This document shows positions 1 through 7,016 of a DNA stretch of 18,030 nt, piece by piece (within the stretch, counting starts at the first letter, position 1; each line of letters opens with the position of its first letter). Origin of the DNA: an uncultured Frankineae bacterium. GTDB lineage: Bacteria; Actinomycetota; Actinomycetes; Mycobacteriales; SCTD01. A model generated the notes under the pieces. That model searched no databases. It had not been told where the DNA came from and saw nothing but the letters and a program-made list of their open reading frames with translations. The stretch lies in NCBI GenBank assembly GCA_902805805.1, contig CADCUE010000025.1, forward strand, positions 1-18,030, in the 5' to 3' direction. The translations under genes were made by a program, and so were the position numbers.

Positions 1-1
1 C

Positions 2-844
2 CCCGACTCCCCGAGCCTGGTGCCCCTGCCGCCGCACGAGCCTGCCGCCGGCGCACTGTGGGACGCCGCCGACCTCGTCCTGGTGCTGGGCAGCGACCTC
101 GACGCCATGAACACCCAGGGTTTCCGGCAGCCCCGTCCGCCGCGGGTCGTGACCGTCGACCTCGCCGAGCCGGTCAACCTCGTGCCCGACCACTGGGTGT
201 GCGGCGACGTCGACCAGGTCTGCGCCGACCTGCTCGACCGGCTGCCGCGGACCGAGCGCCCGCAGTGGTGCCCGCGCCCGACCGGAGCCCCGCGTCCGCC
301 CCTGCTGGAGGCGCTCGAGCAGGGGCTGCCCGACGACGTGGTCGTGGTCGCCGACATGTGCGTCGCCGGCTACTGGTACGGCGGCTACGGCCGGGTGGCG
401 CGCCCCCGCGGGCTGGCCTACCCGGTCGGGTGGGGCACCCTCGGCTTCGGCTTCCCAGCGGCGCTGGGCAGCGCGCTGTCGGGGCGTCCGACGGTGGCCC
501 TCGTCGGCGACGGCGGCTTCCTGTTCGCCTGCGGAGACCTGGCGACGGCGGCCCAGGAGCGGCTGCCGGTGACGGTCGTGATCGTGGACGACGGGGGTTA
601 CGGCATGCTGCGCTACGACTTCACCCGGGCCGGCGAGCAGCCCGTCGGCACCGAGCTCGAGCCGCCGGACTTCGTGGCGCTGGCGGCGGCCTTCCGGGTG
701 GCGGCGCGCGAGGTCACGGTGGACGGCCTCGCCGAGGCCGTGCGGGCCGGGATCGCCGGCGGAGCGCCCAACGTCGTGGTGGTCAGGACGACGCTGTCGC
801 CGCCGCCCACCACCTCGCCCAACTGGTACCGCGCGCGGCTCTGA
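2..844 (+). CDS. ThDP-dependent enzyme, acetolactate synthase-like, 5' truncated by window
   Basis: This is the C-terminal part of a thiamine-diphosphate enzyme of the acetolactate synthase / benzoylformate decarboxylase superfamily. The frame is open to the window edge, so the N-terminal PYR domain and part of the central domain lie outside. Counting from the GTG at 20, residues 15-75 look like the end of the central Rossmann-like domain (VLVLGSDLDAM, then a VTVDL strand). The C-terminal ThDP/Mg domain shows GDGGF at 163-167 and, 24 residues later, DDGGYGM at 190-196. This is the GDG-X(24-27)-NN cofactor motif with both Asn replaced by Asp. The second Asp is at the usual Mg-ligand position, and 'ND' is common in relatives, so the protein is probably still active. 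The TAxxxLPV segment at 176-184 also fits the family. Substrate cannot be told: true acetolactate synthase, sulfopyruvate-type decarboxylases and unassigned 'ALS-like' proteins all look like this. No regulatory subunit gene follows. Confidence 0.85.
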   Translation, partial: PDSPSLVPLPPHEPAAGALWDAADLVLVLGSDLDAMNTQGFRQPRPPRVVTVDLAEPVNLVPDHWVCGDVDQVCADLLDRLPRTERPQWCPRPTGAPRPPLLEALEQGLPDDVVVVADMCVAGYWYGGYGRVARPRGLAYPVGWGTLGFGFPAALGSALSGRPTVALVGDGGFLFACGDLATAAQERLPVTVVIVDDGGYGMLRYDFTRAGEQPVGTELEPPDFVALAAAFRVAAREVTVDGLAEAVRAGIAGGAPNVVVVRTTLSPPPTTSPNWYRARL

Positions 845-917
845 GCCGGCCCTCGACGGCCCGTGTGTCGATCGCCACGATGGGCAGGACTGCGGCATCC
901 TCGTCTCGGGAGTCCCG

Positions 918-1520
918 GTGTCAGAGCTCGTCGCACCCCTCGTCGTCCTCGCCCTGATGCTGCTGGCCGGTGCCGTCGTCGCCGGAGTGGCCCTGCGACG
1001 GCGCCGGGCCCGGCGCCGTCCGATCCCTTCCGTGCCCGAGACAGCGCGGCTGCGCCGGGCGCCCCGCCCGCCGGCCGACCGGGGCCAGGAGCTGGCCCGG
1101 CGGCCCGAGCAGCTGGGCATCCGACCGCTCACCGACGACGAGCGCGCGCGCTACCGCACCGCCTGGGACGGGGTGCAGAGCCGAACGGCGCAGCTCCCGG
1201 CGCTCGCGCTGTGCGAGGCCGACGCCGTGCTGGACCGGATGCTGCGCTCGTGCGGCTACCCGGTCGACGACCCGCGGTCCCCGACCGACGTCGTCCCCGG
1301 ATGGCATGCGCACGTGCTCGCGAGCTTCCGCGCCGGCCATGCCCTCGAGCAGGTCAACACCTCGTCCCGCTCCGACGCCGAGCAGGTCGCGCAGGGGATG
1401 CAGCACTTCCGCCTGGCGTTCGAGGCGGTCATCGCCGACGGGCAGACGACGCCCCCGGACGCGCCGGCACTGCTGTCCGGTGACCGGGCCGCGTCCCGCC
1501 GGACGCAGCCCGGCCGCTAG
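918..1520 (+). CDS. Membrane-anchored protein of unknown function
   Basis: A 200-residue protein I cannot name. GTG at 918 is preceded by GGGAG at 908-912, a good ribosome site five bases away. Residues 5-26 form one hydrophobic helix, followed by a stretch of arginines (27-34). It is therefore probably anchored in the membrane with the rest in the cytoplasm. A basic, proline-rich linker (35-75) leads to a helical domain at about 85-175. Its pattern (RYxxxWxxxQ, then EADxxLDRML, then CGYPVDD, then FRAGHAL, then QHFRLAFEAVI) resembles a widespread actinobacterial family in which a RYxxxW..Q..F motif, AD..V..VM..RGYP and YR.LFE segments recur. I know of no established function for it. It lies 73 bp after the ThDP enzyme and ends facing the MOSC gene. 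It is a real gene by codon pattern, start signal and family resemblance. Confidence 0.75.
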   Translation: MSELVAPLVVLALMLLAGAVVAGVALRRRRARRRPIPSVPETARLRRAPRPPADRGQELARRPEQLGIRPLTDDERARYRTAWDGVQSRTAQLPALALCEADAVLDRMLRSCGYPVDDPRSPTDVVPGWHAHVLASFRAGHALEQVNTSSRSDAEQVAQGMQHFRLAFEAVIADGQTTPPDAPALLSGDRAASRRTQPGR

Positions 1521-1530
1521 AGCCCGGCAC

Positions 1531-1578
1531 GGACGGACCTCTGCCGTCCTGAGACGCCCTGGGCTCGCAGGACGGCGG
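1531..1578. terminator. Bidirectional terminator candidate with two competing hairpins
   Basis: This 58-bp gap separates two convergent genes. CCGTCC (1544-1549) can pair with GGACGG at 1531-1536 (7-nt loop). Alternatively, as GCCGTCCTG (1543-1551), it can pair with CAGGACGGC at 1568-1576 (16-nt loop). The second stem ends next to the stop codon of the minus-strand gene. No T-run follows on either strand, which is common for actinobacterial terminators. Terminator function is inferred from position and stem strength. Confidence 0.5.
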
Positions 1579-2178
1579 CTACACCGGTCGCAGCGGCGCA
1601 CCCGGCTCGGCCGGCAGCAGCGCACGCACGCTGTCGCCGGCCCTGACCCGACCCCCGACCAGCACCACCGACATCACCCCGGCCAGCCGCGACGTCGTCC
1701 CGTCCGGCTCCTCGCGCAGCACGGCGCGCATCAGGCCGTCGGCGTGCCGGTCGAGCTGCACGCACGGGTTGCGCAGCCCGGTGACCTCGACCACCGCCGT
1801 CGCACCGAGGTGCAGCCGCGCACCGGTGGGCAGGGCGAGCAGGTCGAGCCCGCGGGTCAGGACGTTCTCCCCGATCGCGCCCCGGTCGACGTCGAAGCCC
1901 CGGACGCGCAGCTCGTCCAGCAGCTCCTCGTGCAGCAGGTGCACCTGCCGCAGGTTGGGCAGCTGCGGCCGCCAGCGCTTGCGCGACCGGTGCTGCACGG
2001 TGGCGCCGGCGTGGGCGTCGCCGTCGACGCCGTGCCCTTCGACCAGCGTCACCTCGTCGACGACCTGCTTGGAGAACCGGTGCCGGGGGCTGCGGCTGAC
2101 CGAGACGACCGTCCCGCCCCCGACTCCCCGGCGATCATGTCGCTGGTGCTCACCCGCTGCGCTCACGAGGCGTGCCAC
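1579..2178 (-). CDS. MOSC domain protein
   Basis: A stand-alone MOSC-domain protein of 199 residues. MOSC domains are the C-terminal sulfur-carrier/molybdenum-cofactor-binding fold of Moco sulfurase, and stand-alone copies such as YiiM and YuaD bind or use Moco. Visible family landmarks are GVDGDAHAG at 50-58, GENVLTRG at 103-110, the LPTGARLHLG strand at 116-125, and LRNPC at 135-139. C139 is the conserved cysteine expected to carry sulfur or contact the cofactor. The chosen start is GTG at 2178; GTG at 2166 is an alternative. Neither has a clear ribosome site, and the fold itself begins near residue 23. It lies 46 bp behind the aldehyde dehydrogenase on the same strand, so it may be the third gene of the lat operon. 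No biochemical link to lysine breakdown is evident. Substrate is unknown. Confidence 0.82.
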   Translation of the reverse strand: MARLVSAAGEHQRHDRRGVGGGTVVSVSRSPRHRFSKQVVDEVTLVEGHGVDGDAHAGATVQHRSRKRWRPQLPNLRQVHLLHEELLDELRVRGFDVDRGAIGENVLTRGLDLLALPTGARLHLGATAVVEVTGLRNPCVQLDRHADGLMRAVLREEPDGTTSRLAGVMSVVLVGGRVRAGDSVRALLPAEPGAPLRPV

Positions 2179-2189
2179 GGCACGATCGC

Positions 2190-2224
2190 GGGGGAGGGTG
2201 GGGGAGAGGAGGTGGGGTGGCGGG
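2190..2224 (+). other. G-quadruplex-capable tract between ALDH and MOSC genes
   Basis: The plus strand carries G-runs at 2190-2194, 2196-2198, 2200-2204, 2214-2217 and 2222-2224, separated by loops of 1, 1, 9 and 4 bases. This fits the G3+N1-12 quadruplex pattern. The flanking genes run on the minus strand, so the G-rich strand is the template strand, and the mRNA would be C-rich here. It fills nearly the whole gap between the dehydrogenase stop and the MOSC start. Whether it slows polymerase or uncouples MOSC expression is inference. Confidence 0.5.
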
Positions 2225-3766
2225 TCAGAGGCGGAAGCCGGCGTCGTACGCGGGCGTCTCCACGTCCATCTGCGCCTTCTGCAGCTTGCCGGCGTAGTCC
2301 CAGTTCATCGACTGCCACCGGGTGAACTGGTCGAGCACCCACACGCCGGACTGCCGCGAGCCGTTGCCGCTCTTGCCGTTGCCGCCGAAGGGCAGGTGCG
2401 CCTCGGCGCCCGACGTCGAGTTGTTGACCGACAGCATCCCGGCCGAGACCCGCTCGCGGAACCGGAACGCCGTCTGCGCGTCGCGGGTGTAGATGGCGGC
2501 GGACAGGCCGTACCCGTGGCCGTTGGCGAGCTCGACGGCCTCGTCGAAGCTCGCGCAGCGCATGACCGGCACGAGGGGCCCGAAGGTCTCGTTGCGGTAG
2601 AGCGCGTCGTCCGGGCGCACACCCGACACCACGGTCGGATGGGCGTACACACCCGCCGCCGGGTCGCCCACGAAGCCGGCCCGCGGGTTGTCCGCCGTGA
2701 TGCGGCCCTGGGAGCCGTGGACCGTGTGGTGCGGCTGCACCTCACCCAGCCACTTCTCGAAGCCGTCGAGGAAGCGCTCGCCCAGCATCGGTCCGTAGAG
2801 GACGGAGGGGTCGGTCGGGTCGCCGACGACGGCCTGCTCCACCCGGGCGAGGAACTTCTCGAGGAAGGCGTCGTGGACGTCGTCGTGGACGATGGCGACC
2901 CCGAGCGAGGTGCACCGCTGCCCGGCGGTGCCGAACCCGCTGAACAGCGCGCCTTCAGCGGCGAGGTCGAGGTCGGCGTCGGGCATGACCACCAGCGGGT
3001 TCTTGCCGCCCAGCTCGAGGCAGGGGCTCTGCAGGTGCCGGCCGGCCAGCTCGCCGATGCGCACCCCCACCTCGGACGAGCCGGTGAAGCCGATCTTGTG
3101 GACCAGCCCCTCGTCGAGGGCGAGGGACAGTCCCTCGAAGGTCGCCGGGCCGTCGGCGTGCACGGTGTTCAGGACTCCCGGCGGCAGACCGCCGGCCAGG
3201 AAGATGCGGGTCAGGGCGTCGCCGAGGGCGGCGGCGTACTCGGCCGGCTTCCAGACGACGGCGTTCCCGCACAGCAGCGCCGGGACGAGGTACCAGGACG
3301 GCACGGCGACCGGGAAGTTGCCGGCGGTGATGATGCCGGCGACGCCGACCGGCACCCGGAAGGTGAACAGCTGCTTGTCGCGCATCTCGCTGGGGACGGT
3401 CTGGCCGTACAGCCGCCGTCCCTCGCCGAGGAAGAAGTCGCAGGTGTCGACGATCTCCTGCACCTCGCCCCGCGCCTCGGCGATGGGCTTGCCGACCTCG
3501 CGGGTGACCAGGGCGGCCAGCGCCTCGGCGTTCGCCTCGACGAGCCGGCCGATCTTGGCGATGACCTGGCCGCGCACCGGTGCCGGAGTCGCCGCCCACG
3601 CCGGCTGGGCACCCTGAGCGGCCCGGAACGCCTCGAGCACCTGCTCGCCGGTCGCGAGCGAGACCTCGGCGACGACGTCGGACAGCCGGGCGGGGTTGGT
3701 GCTGGCAACGGTGCCGGCGGCGCCCACGAGCGGCGCACCGGCGACGGACGAGTCGACGCGGGTCAT
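2225..3766 (-). CDS. Aldehyde dehydrogenase, probable piperideine-6-carboxylate (aminoadipate semialdehyde) dehydrogenase
   Basis: A 513-residue NAD(P)-dependent aldehyde dehydrogenase, full length for the family. The catalytic apparatus is complete: GNFP at 149-152 with the oxyanion Asn150, WKPAE at 172-176 for cofactor binding, the GFTGS Rossmann loop at 226-230, general base E251 in ELGGKNP, nucleophile C285 in GQRCT, and E393 in ETFGP. Its ATG lies inside the lat stop codon (ATGA, 3763-3766), with AAGGGGG as ribosome site on the minus strand (3774-3781). The two genes are therefore translationally coupled. Lat makes 2-aminoadipate 6-semialdehyde, which cyclises to piperideine-6-carboxylate, and a dehydrogenase must oxidise it to 2-aminoadipate. 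The coupling makes this the likely job; substrate assignment is inference from context. It may belong to a different ALDH subfamily from the characterised AmaB/ALDH7 enzymes. Confidence 0.88.
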   Translation of the reverse strand: MTRVDSSVAGAPLVGAAGTVASTNPARLSDVVAEVSLATGEQVLEAFRAAQGAQPAWAATPAPVRGQVIAKIGRLVEANAEALAALVTREVGKPIAEARGEVQEIVDTCDFFLGEGRRLYGQTVPSEMRDKQLFTFRVPVGVAGIITAGNFPVAVPSWYLVPALLCGNAVVWKPAEYAAALGDALTRIFLAGGLPPGVLNTVHADGPATFEGLSLALDEGLVHKIGFTGSSEVGVRIGELAGRHLQSPCLELGGKNPLVVMPDADLDLAAEGALFSGFGTAGQRCTSLGVAIVHDDVHDAFLEKFLARVEQAVVGDPTDPSVLYGPMLGERFLDGFEKWLGEVQPHHTVHGSQGRITADNPRAGFVGDPAAGVYAHPTVVSGVRPDDALYRNETFGPLVPVMRCASFDEAVELANGHGYGLSAAIYTRDAQTAFRFRERVSAGMLSVNNSTSGAEAHLPFGGNGKSGNGSRQSGVWVLDQFTRWQSMNWDYAGKLQKAQMDVETPAYDAGFRL

Positions 3767-5103
3767 GCACAGGCCCCCTTCAGGCGGGTCAGGACGCGGT
3801 CCAGCGCGGCGACGCCCGCGGCGAGGTCCTCGACCGCGACCGTCAGGGCGGGGCGGAAGCGGACGCTGCGGCGACCGCAGCCGAGCAGCAGCACTCTCTC
3901 ATCGTCGCGCACGGCGGTCAGCACGGCGTTGCGCAGACCGGCGTCGGGCAGCGAGAAGGCGCACATCAGCCCTCGACCGCGCACGTCGGTCACCTCGGGG
4001 TGCGCCGCGGCCAGGTCGTGCAGCAGGCCGAGCAGCACCAGCCCGAGCTCGGCGGCGCGGTCGACCAGACCGTCGGCCTCGACGACCTCGAGGATCCGCC
4101 GGGCCCGCACCATGTCGGTCAGCGAGCCGCCCCAGGTGGAGTTGATGCGGGAGCCGACCGCGAAGACGTTGTCGGGGACCTCGTCGACGCGCCCGCCGGC
4201 CATGATCCCGCACACCTGCGTCTTCTTGCCGAAGGCGACGACGTCGGGGGCCACGCCCAGCTGCTGGTAGGCCCACGCCGTGCCGGTCAGGCCGCAGCCC
4301 GACTGGACCTCGTCGAGGACGAACAGCGCGTCGTGGGCGTGGCACAGGGCCTGCATCGCCTGCAGGAACGCGGGTCGGAAGTGGTGGTCACCGCCCTCCC
4401 CTTGGATCGGCTCCATGACGAAGCAGGCGATGTCGTGCGGGTGCTGCGCGAAGGCGGCGCGGGCGGCCGCCAGCGTCTCCCGCTCGCGCGACTGCACGTC
4501 GGTGCCGCTCGACAGGTAGGGGGAGGGGATCCGCGGCCAGGCGAACTGCGGGAAGCGGGCGACCTTGACCGGGTCGGTGTTGGTGAGCGACATGGTGTAG
4601 CCGCTGCGGCCGTGGAAGGCGTCCCGCAGGTGCAGCACCTTCGTGCCGAGCCGGGGGTCGATGCCGTGCGCCTCGTTCCAGCGGGACTTCCAGTCGAAGG
4701 CGACCTTGAGCGCGTTCTCGACCGCGAGCGCCCCGCCCTCGACGAAGAACAGGTGGGGCAGGCGGGGGTCGCCGAGGACCCGCGCGAACGTGTCGACGAA
4801 GGACGCCATGGCGGCCGAGTAGACGTCGCTGTTGCTCGGCTTGTTCATCGCGGCCGTCAGCAGCTGGTCCCGGAAGACCGGGTCGGCCACGAGCGCCGGG
4901 TGGTTCATGCCGAGGGCGCTGCTCGCGAAGAAGGTGAACAGGTCGAGGTAGGAGCTCCCGTCGCGGGCGTCGACGAGCCGCGAGCCGGAGCTGGCCTCGA
5001 GGTCGAGGACCATGTCGAAGCCGTCGACGAGCAGGTGCCGACGCAGGACGTCGTGCACCTGAGCCGGCTCGACGGTGGCCGGCGGCAGGGCGATCGCAGT
5101 CAT
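3763..5103 (-). CDS. lat: L-lysine 6-transaminase
   Basis: A 446-residue PLP-dependent class III aminotransferase closely resembling Mycobacterium tuberculosis LAT (Rv3290c). It moves the epsilon-amino group of L-lysine to 2-oxoglutarate, giving 2-aminoadipate 6-semialdehyde and glutamate. Visible landmarks: VEGGALAVENALK (121-133), DAFHGRSGYT (161-170) with F163 and R166 near PLP and substrate, EPIQGEGGD (231-239) with E236 where the LAT 'glutamate switch' sits, LDEVQSG (263-269) with D264 for the pyridine nitrogen, the Schiff-base lysine in FGKKTQVCG (most likely K293), and RFRPAL (415-420), where R415 would bind the 2-oxoglutarate carboxylate. These match recalled M. tuberculosis residue numbers by small constant offsets. 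In cephamycin producers lat belongs to a beta-lactam cluster, but no such genes lie here, so lysine catabolism or stress/stationary-phase metabolism is the better reading. The ATG at 5103 follows a TACGGT box by 6 nt (leaderless). Confidence 0.95.
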   Translation of the reverse strand: MTAIALPPATVEPAQVHDVLRRHLLVDGFDMVLDLEASSGSRLVDARDGSSYLDLFTFFASSALGMNHPALVADPVFRDQLLTAAMNKPSNSDVYSAAMASFVDTFARVLGDPRLPHLFFVEGGALAVENALKVAFDWKSRWNEAHGIDPRLGTKVLHLRDAFHGRSGYTMSLTNTDPVKVARFPQFAWPRIPSPYLSSGTDVQSRERETLAAARAAFAQHPHDIACFVMEPIQGEGGDHHFRPAFLQAMQALCHAHDALFVLDEVQSGCGLTGTAWAYQQLGVAPDVVAFGKKTQVCGIMAGGRVDEVPDNVFAVGSRINSTWGGSLTDMVRARRILEVVEADGLVDRAAELGLVLLGLLHDLAAAHPEVTDVRGRGLMCAFSLPDAGLRNAVLTAVRDDERVLLLGCGRRSVRFRPALTVAVEDLAAGVAALDRVLTRLKGACA

Positions 5104-5109
5104 GGAGCC

Positions 5110-5138
5110 ACCGTAGAGGGAGATCGTCCCGTTGGGAA
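5110..5138 (-). promoter_or_regulatory. lat promoter, leaderless type
   Basis: On the minus strand TACGGT (5115-5110) fits the actinobacterial -10 consensus TANNNT. It ends exactly six bases before the lat ATG, so transcription would start on the A of the start codon. TTCCCA (5138-5133) is a 4-of-6 match to TTGACA at the ideal 17-bp spacing. No Shine-Dalgarno is needed or clearly present. It would drive lat, the dehydrogenase and possibly the MOSC gene. Confidence 0.55.
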
Positions 5139-5167
5139 GCGTCCGGGCGGGCGATACGCCGCCGTCC

Positions 5168-5179
5168 TAGGCTGCTCAG
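5168..5179 (+). promoter_or_regulatory. Amidohydrolase promoter -10 box, leaderless type
   Basis: TAGGCT (5168-5173) fits TANNNT and ends six bases before the GTG at 5180, giving a predicted transcript that begins on the start codon. The -35 region at 17-bp spacing is GC-only and weak. No ribosome site is visible. The arrangement mirrors the divergent lat promoter 50 bp away. Confidence 0.45.
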
Positions 5180-6757
5180 GTGACCACCACGCTGTACCGC
5201 GGAGGCCGGGTGCGGTCCCCGGCAGATCCGTTCGCCACGGCGCTGCTGGTCGACGACGACACGGTCGCCTGGGTGGGCGGCGAGGGCGCGGCGGACGCGC
5301 TGACGGCCGACCGCACGGTCCACCTGGAGGACGCCTGGGTCGCGCCGGCGTTCGTCGACGCCCACGTGCACGCCACCTCCACCGGACTGGCCCTCACCGG
5401 CCTCGACCTCACCGGCGCTCCGTCGCTGGCGGTCGCCCTGGACCGCGTCGCGCAGGCGGCGCGCGCGGCGCGGGGGGGTGTGCTGCTGGGCACCGGCTGG
5501 GACGACACGGACTGGCCCGAGCGGCGACCGCCGACGGCGGCCGAGCTGGACCGTGCGTCGTACGGCGGTGTCGTCTACCTCGCACGCACCGACGTGCACA
5601 GCGCCGTGGCCTCCAGCGCCCTGCTGGCGGCGGCGCCGCAGGCCCGGGCGGCACAGGGCTTCGTCGGCGAGGGCCTGGTGCGGCAGGAGGCGCACCACCT
5701 CGTGCGCCGGGCGGCGTACGCGGCGGTGAGCCCTGCGCAGCGCCGGGCCGCGCAGACCGCCGCGCTCGACCGCGCGGCCTCGCTGGGCCTGGGCTGCGTG
5801 CACGAGTGCGGCGGTCCCGATCTGGGCGGCGAGCAGGACTTCCGCGCGCTGCTCGCGCTCGGGCACGGTGTCGAGGTCGTCGGCTACTGGGGCGAGCTGG
5901 ACGGGATCGACCGGGCGCGCGAGCTCGGCGCCGCCGGCGCGGGCGGCGACCTGTTCGCCGACGGCGCGCTCGGCAGCCACACCGCCTGCCTGGCCGAGCC
6001 CTACCTCGACGAGCCGACGTCCGGGCACGCCTACCTGTCGTCGGAGCAGGTGGCCCGCCACGTGGCGGCCTGCACCCGCGCGGGGCTGCAGGCCGGCTTC
6101 CACGCCATCGGCGACGCAGCGCTCACCGCGGTGCTCGACGGCATCGCGGCGGCGGCTGACGAGGTGGGCCTGCCGGCCGTGCGCGCCGCCCGGCACCGGG
6201 TCGAGCACGCCGAGCTGCTGACCCCCTCGCACATCGCGACGATGGCGGCGCACGGCGTCGTCGCCAGCGTCCAGCCGGCCTTCGACGCCCGGTGGGGCGG
6301 CGAGCACGGCATGTACGTCACGCGACTGGGCGCCGAGCGGGCCCGCACGATGAACCCGTACGCCGCGCTGGCCGCGGCCGGGGTCGCCCTCGCGCTGGGC
6401 TCCGACGCCCCGGTCACCCCGCTCGACCCGTGGGGCACCGTGCGGGCCGCCGTCGCCCACCGCACCCCCGGCAGCGGCCTGTCGGCCCGAGCGGCCTTCT
6501 CCGCGCACACGCGGGGCGGCTGGCGGGCGGCGCGGGTCGAGGGCGTCGGTGAGCTGGTGCCCGGGGCGCCGGCGACCTTCGCGGTCTGGGACCTGCCCAC
6601 GGAGCTGGTGGTGCAGACGCCGGACGCCCGCGTCTCGGCCTGGTCGACCGATCCGCGCTCCGGGGTGGCGGGGCTGCCCGACCTGTCGGCCCCGGACCCC
6701 GTGTGCACGCGCACCGTCGTGCGCGGGCGGTGCGCCTGGCCGCCGGACGTGTCCTGA
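5180..6757 (+). CDS. Amidohydrolase family protein (YtcJ-like, amidohydrolase_3)
   Basis: A 525-residue metal-dependent hydrolase of the amidohydrolase superfamily, YtcJ/exoenzyme-regulatory type. Landmarks: an N-terminal beta-sandwich lobe (1-55), the metal-binding HVH at 62-64 in DAHVHAT, GTGWDDTDWP (104-113) typical of YtcJ proteins, FADGALGSH (259-267), H308 in GFHAIGD, H343 in RVEHAEL, and the final catalytic aspartate D409 in GSDAP. A C-terminal strand segment (455-519) completes the composite beta-sandwich. No signal peptide, so cytoplasmic. The superfamily hydrolyses amides, cyclic amides or related C-N bonds. YtcJ homologues are poorly characterised and the true substrate cannot be read from sequence. 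It is divergent from lat, with only 76 bp between the start codons. A run of seven G at 5472-5478 lies in frame and looks incidental. Confidence 0.87.
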   Translation: MTTTLYRGGRVRSPADPFATALLVDDDTVAWVGGEGAADALTADRTVHLEDAWVAPAFVDAHVHATSTGLALTGLDLTGAPSLAVALDRVAQAARAARGGVLLGTGWDDTDWPERRPPTAAELDRASYGGVVYLARTDVHSAVASSALLAAAPQARAAQGFVGEGLVRQEAHHLVRRAAYAAVSPAQRRAAQTAALDRAASLGLGCVHECGGPDLGGEQDFRALLALGHGVEVVGYWGELDGIDRARELGAAGAGGDLFADGALGSHTACLAEPYLDEPTSGHAYLSSEQVARHVAACTRAGLQAGFHAIGDAALTAVLDGIAAAADEVGLPAVRAARHRVEHAELLTPSHIATMAAHGVVASVQPAFDARWGGEHGMYVTRLGAERARTMNPYAALAAAGVALALGSDAPVTPLDPWGTVRAAVAHRTPGSGLSARAAFSAHTRGGWRAARVEGVGELVPGAPATFAVWDLPTELVVQTPDARVSAWSTDPRSGVAGLPDLSAPDPVCTRTVVRGRCAWPPDVS

Positions 6758-6814
6758 CCTGCCCCTCCGCGGCACCCCCGGTGACCTGCGACGACGTCGT
6801 AGACCTGCAGGTCA
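6755..6814 (+). repeat. TGACCTGC half-site array with dyad upstream of a promoter
   Basis: The octamer TGACCTGC occurs at 6755-6762 (overlapping the amidohydrolase stop) and 6782-6789, and as its reverse complement GCAGGTCA at 6807-6814. A near copy, AGACCTGC, lies at 6801-6808. The last two overlap to form the perfect 12-bp palindrome GACCTGCAGGTC (6802-6813). Another perfect palindrome, ACGACGTCGT, occupies 6791-6800. The array ends 8 bp before a TTGACA box, where operators often sit. The binding protein is unknown. Confidence 0.5.
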
Positions 6815-6822
6815 GAGGGCAG

Positions 6823-6853
6823 TTGACACGGAGGGCGGGTGCGCCAGTACGCT
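6823..6853 (+). promoter_or_regulatory. Housekeeping-sigma promoter candidate for lnt-ppm1-fxsA
   Basis: A perfect -35 box TTGACA (6823-6828) is followed after 19 bp by TACGCT (6848-6853), which fits TANNNT. The spacer is at the long end of the functional range. Transcription would start near 6860 and leave a leader of about 157 nt before lnt at 7017. Confidence 0.55.
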
Positions 6854-6872
6854 GCGTCACGGTCCACCGCGT

Positions 6873-6957
6873 ACAGGCGCCCGGCGCTCCTTAGACAACG
6901 GCGGACGGTCGGCTCCCAGTCGCCCGCCCGTCGGACCGAAGGGCGCCGGGTGCCTGT
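6873..6957 (+). ncRNA. Structured leader / RNA element candidate upstream of lnt
   Basis: Bases 6873-6889 can pair with 6941-6957 over 17 consecutive pairs, including two G-U wobbles and no mismatch. They enclose a 51-nt apical region in which CGGTC (6906-6910) can pair with GACCG (6934-6938), or GACGG (6904-6908) with CCGTC (6928-6932). The element begins just after the predicted start of transcription and ends about 60 nt before the lnt GTG. It matches no riboswitch I recognise. It could be a regulatory leader, an sRNA, or a terminator for the upstream amidohydrolase, though no T-run follows. Confidence 0.4.
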
Positions 6958-7016
6958 CGTGGTGGCGGTGGTCGGCAGCCGGGTGCGAGCCGACGAGGTC
7001 GGGCAGACTGGAGCCG

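Noticed and set aside
164..844. Loss of the ThDP motif (Asp-Asp instead of Asn-Asn) as a sign of a dead enzyme
   Set aside because: Asp at the metal-ligand position occurs in many ALS-like enzymes, and the rest of the cofactor site is intact.
3763..5103. lat as a marker of a cephamycin-type beta-lactam cluster
   Set aside because: No pcbAB, pcbC or cef-like gene lies nearby, and the partner is a dehydrogenase that fits lysine catabolism.
5472..5478. Run of seven G inside the amidohydrolase gene as a phase-variation tract
   Set aside because: The frame is intact, the run is short, and such runs are expected at this GC content.
1769..6159. Long plus-strand open frames opposite the MOSC, ALDH and lat genes
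   Set aside because: They lie antisense to well-supported enzymes and have shadow-type composition with no recognisable motif.
4388..6775. A 795-codon open frame on the minus strand
   Set aside because: It runs across lat and the amidohydrolase in other frames, is dominated by Arg/Gly/Ala/Pro, and has no domain. Such long shadow frames are normal opposite GC-rich genes.
7004..7016. CAGACT as a leaderless promoter directly before lnt
   Set aside because: The first consensus base is missing and there is no -35 box. The TTGACA promoter at 6823 is the better candidate.
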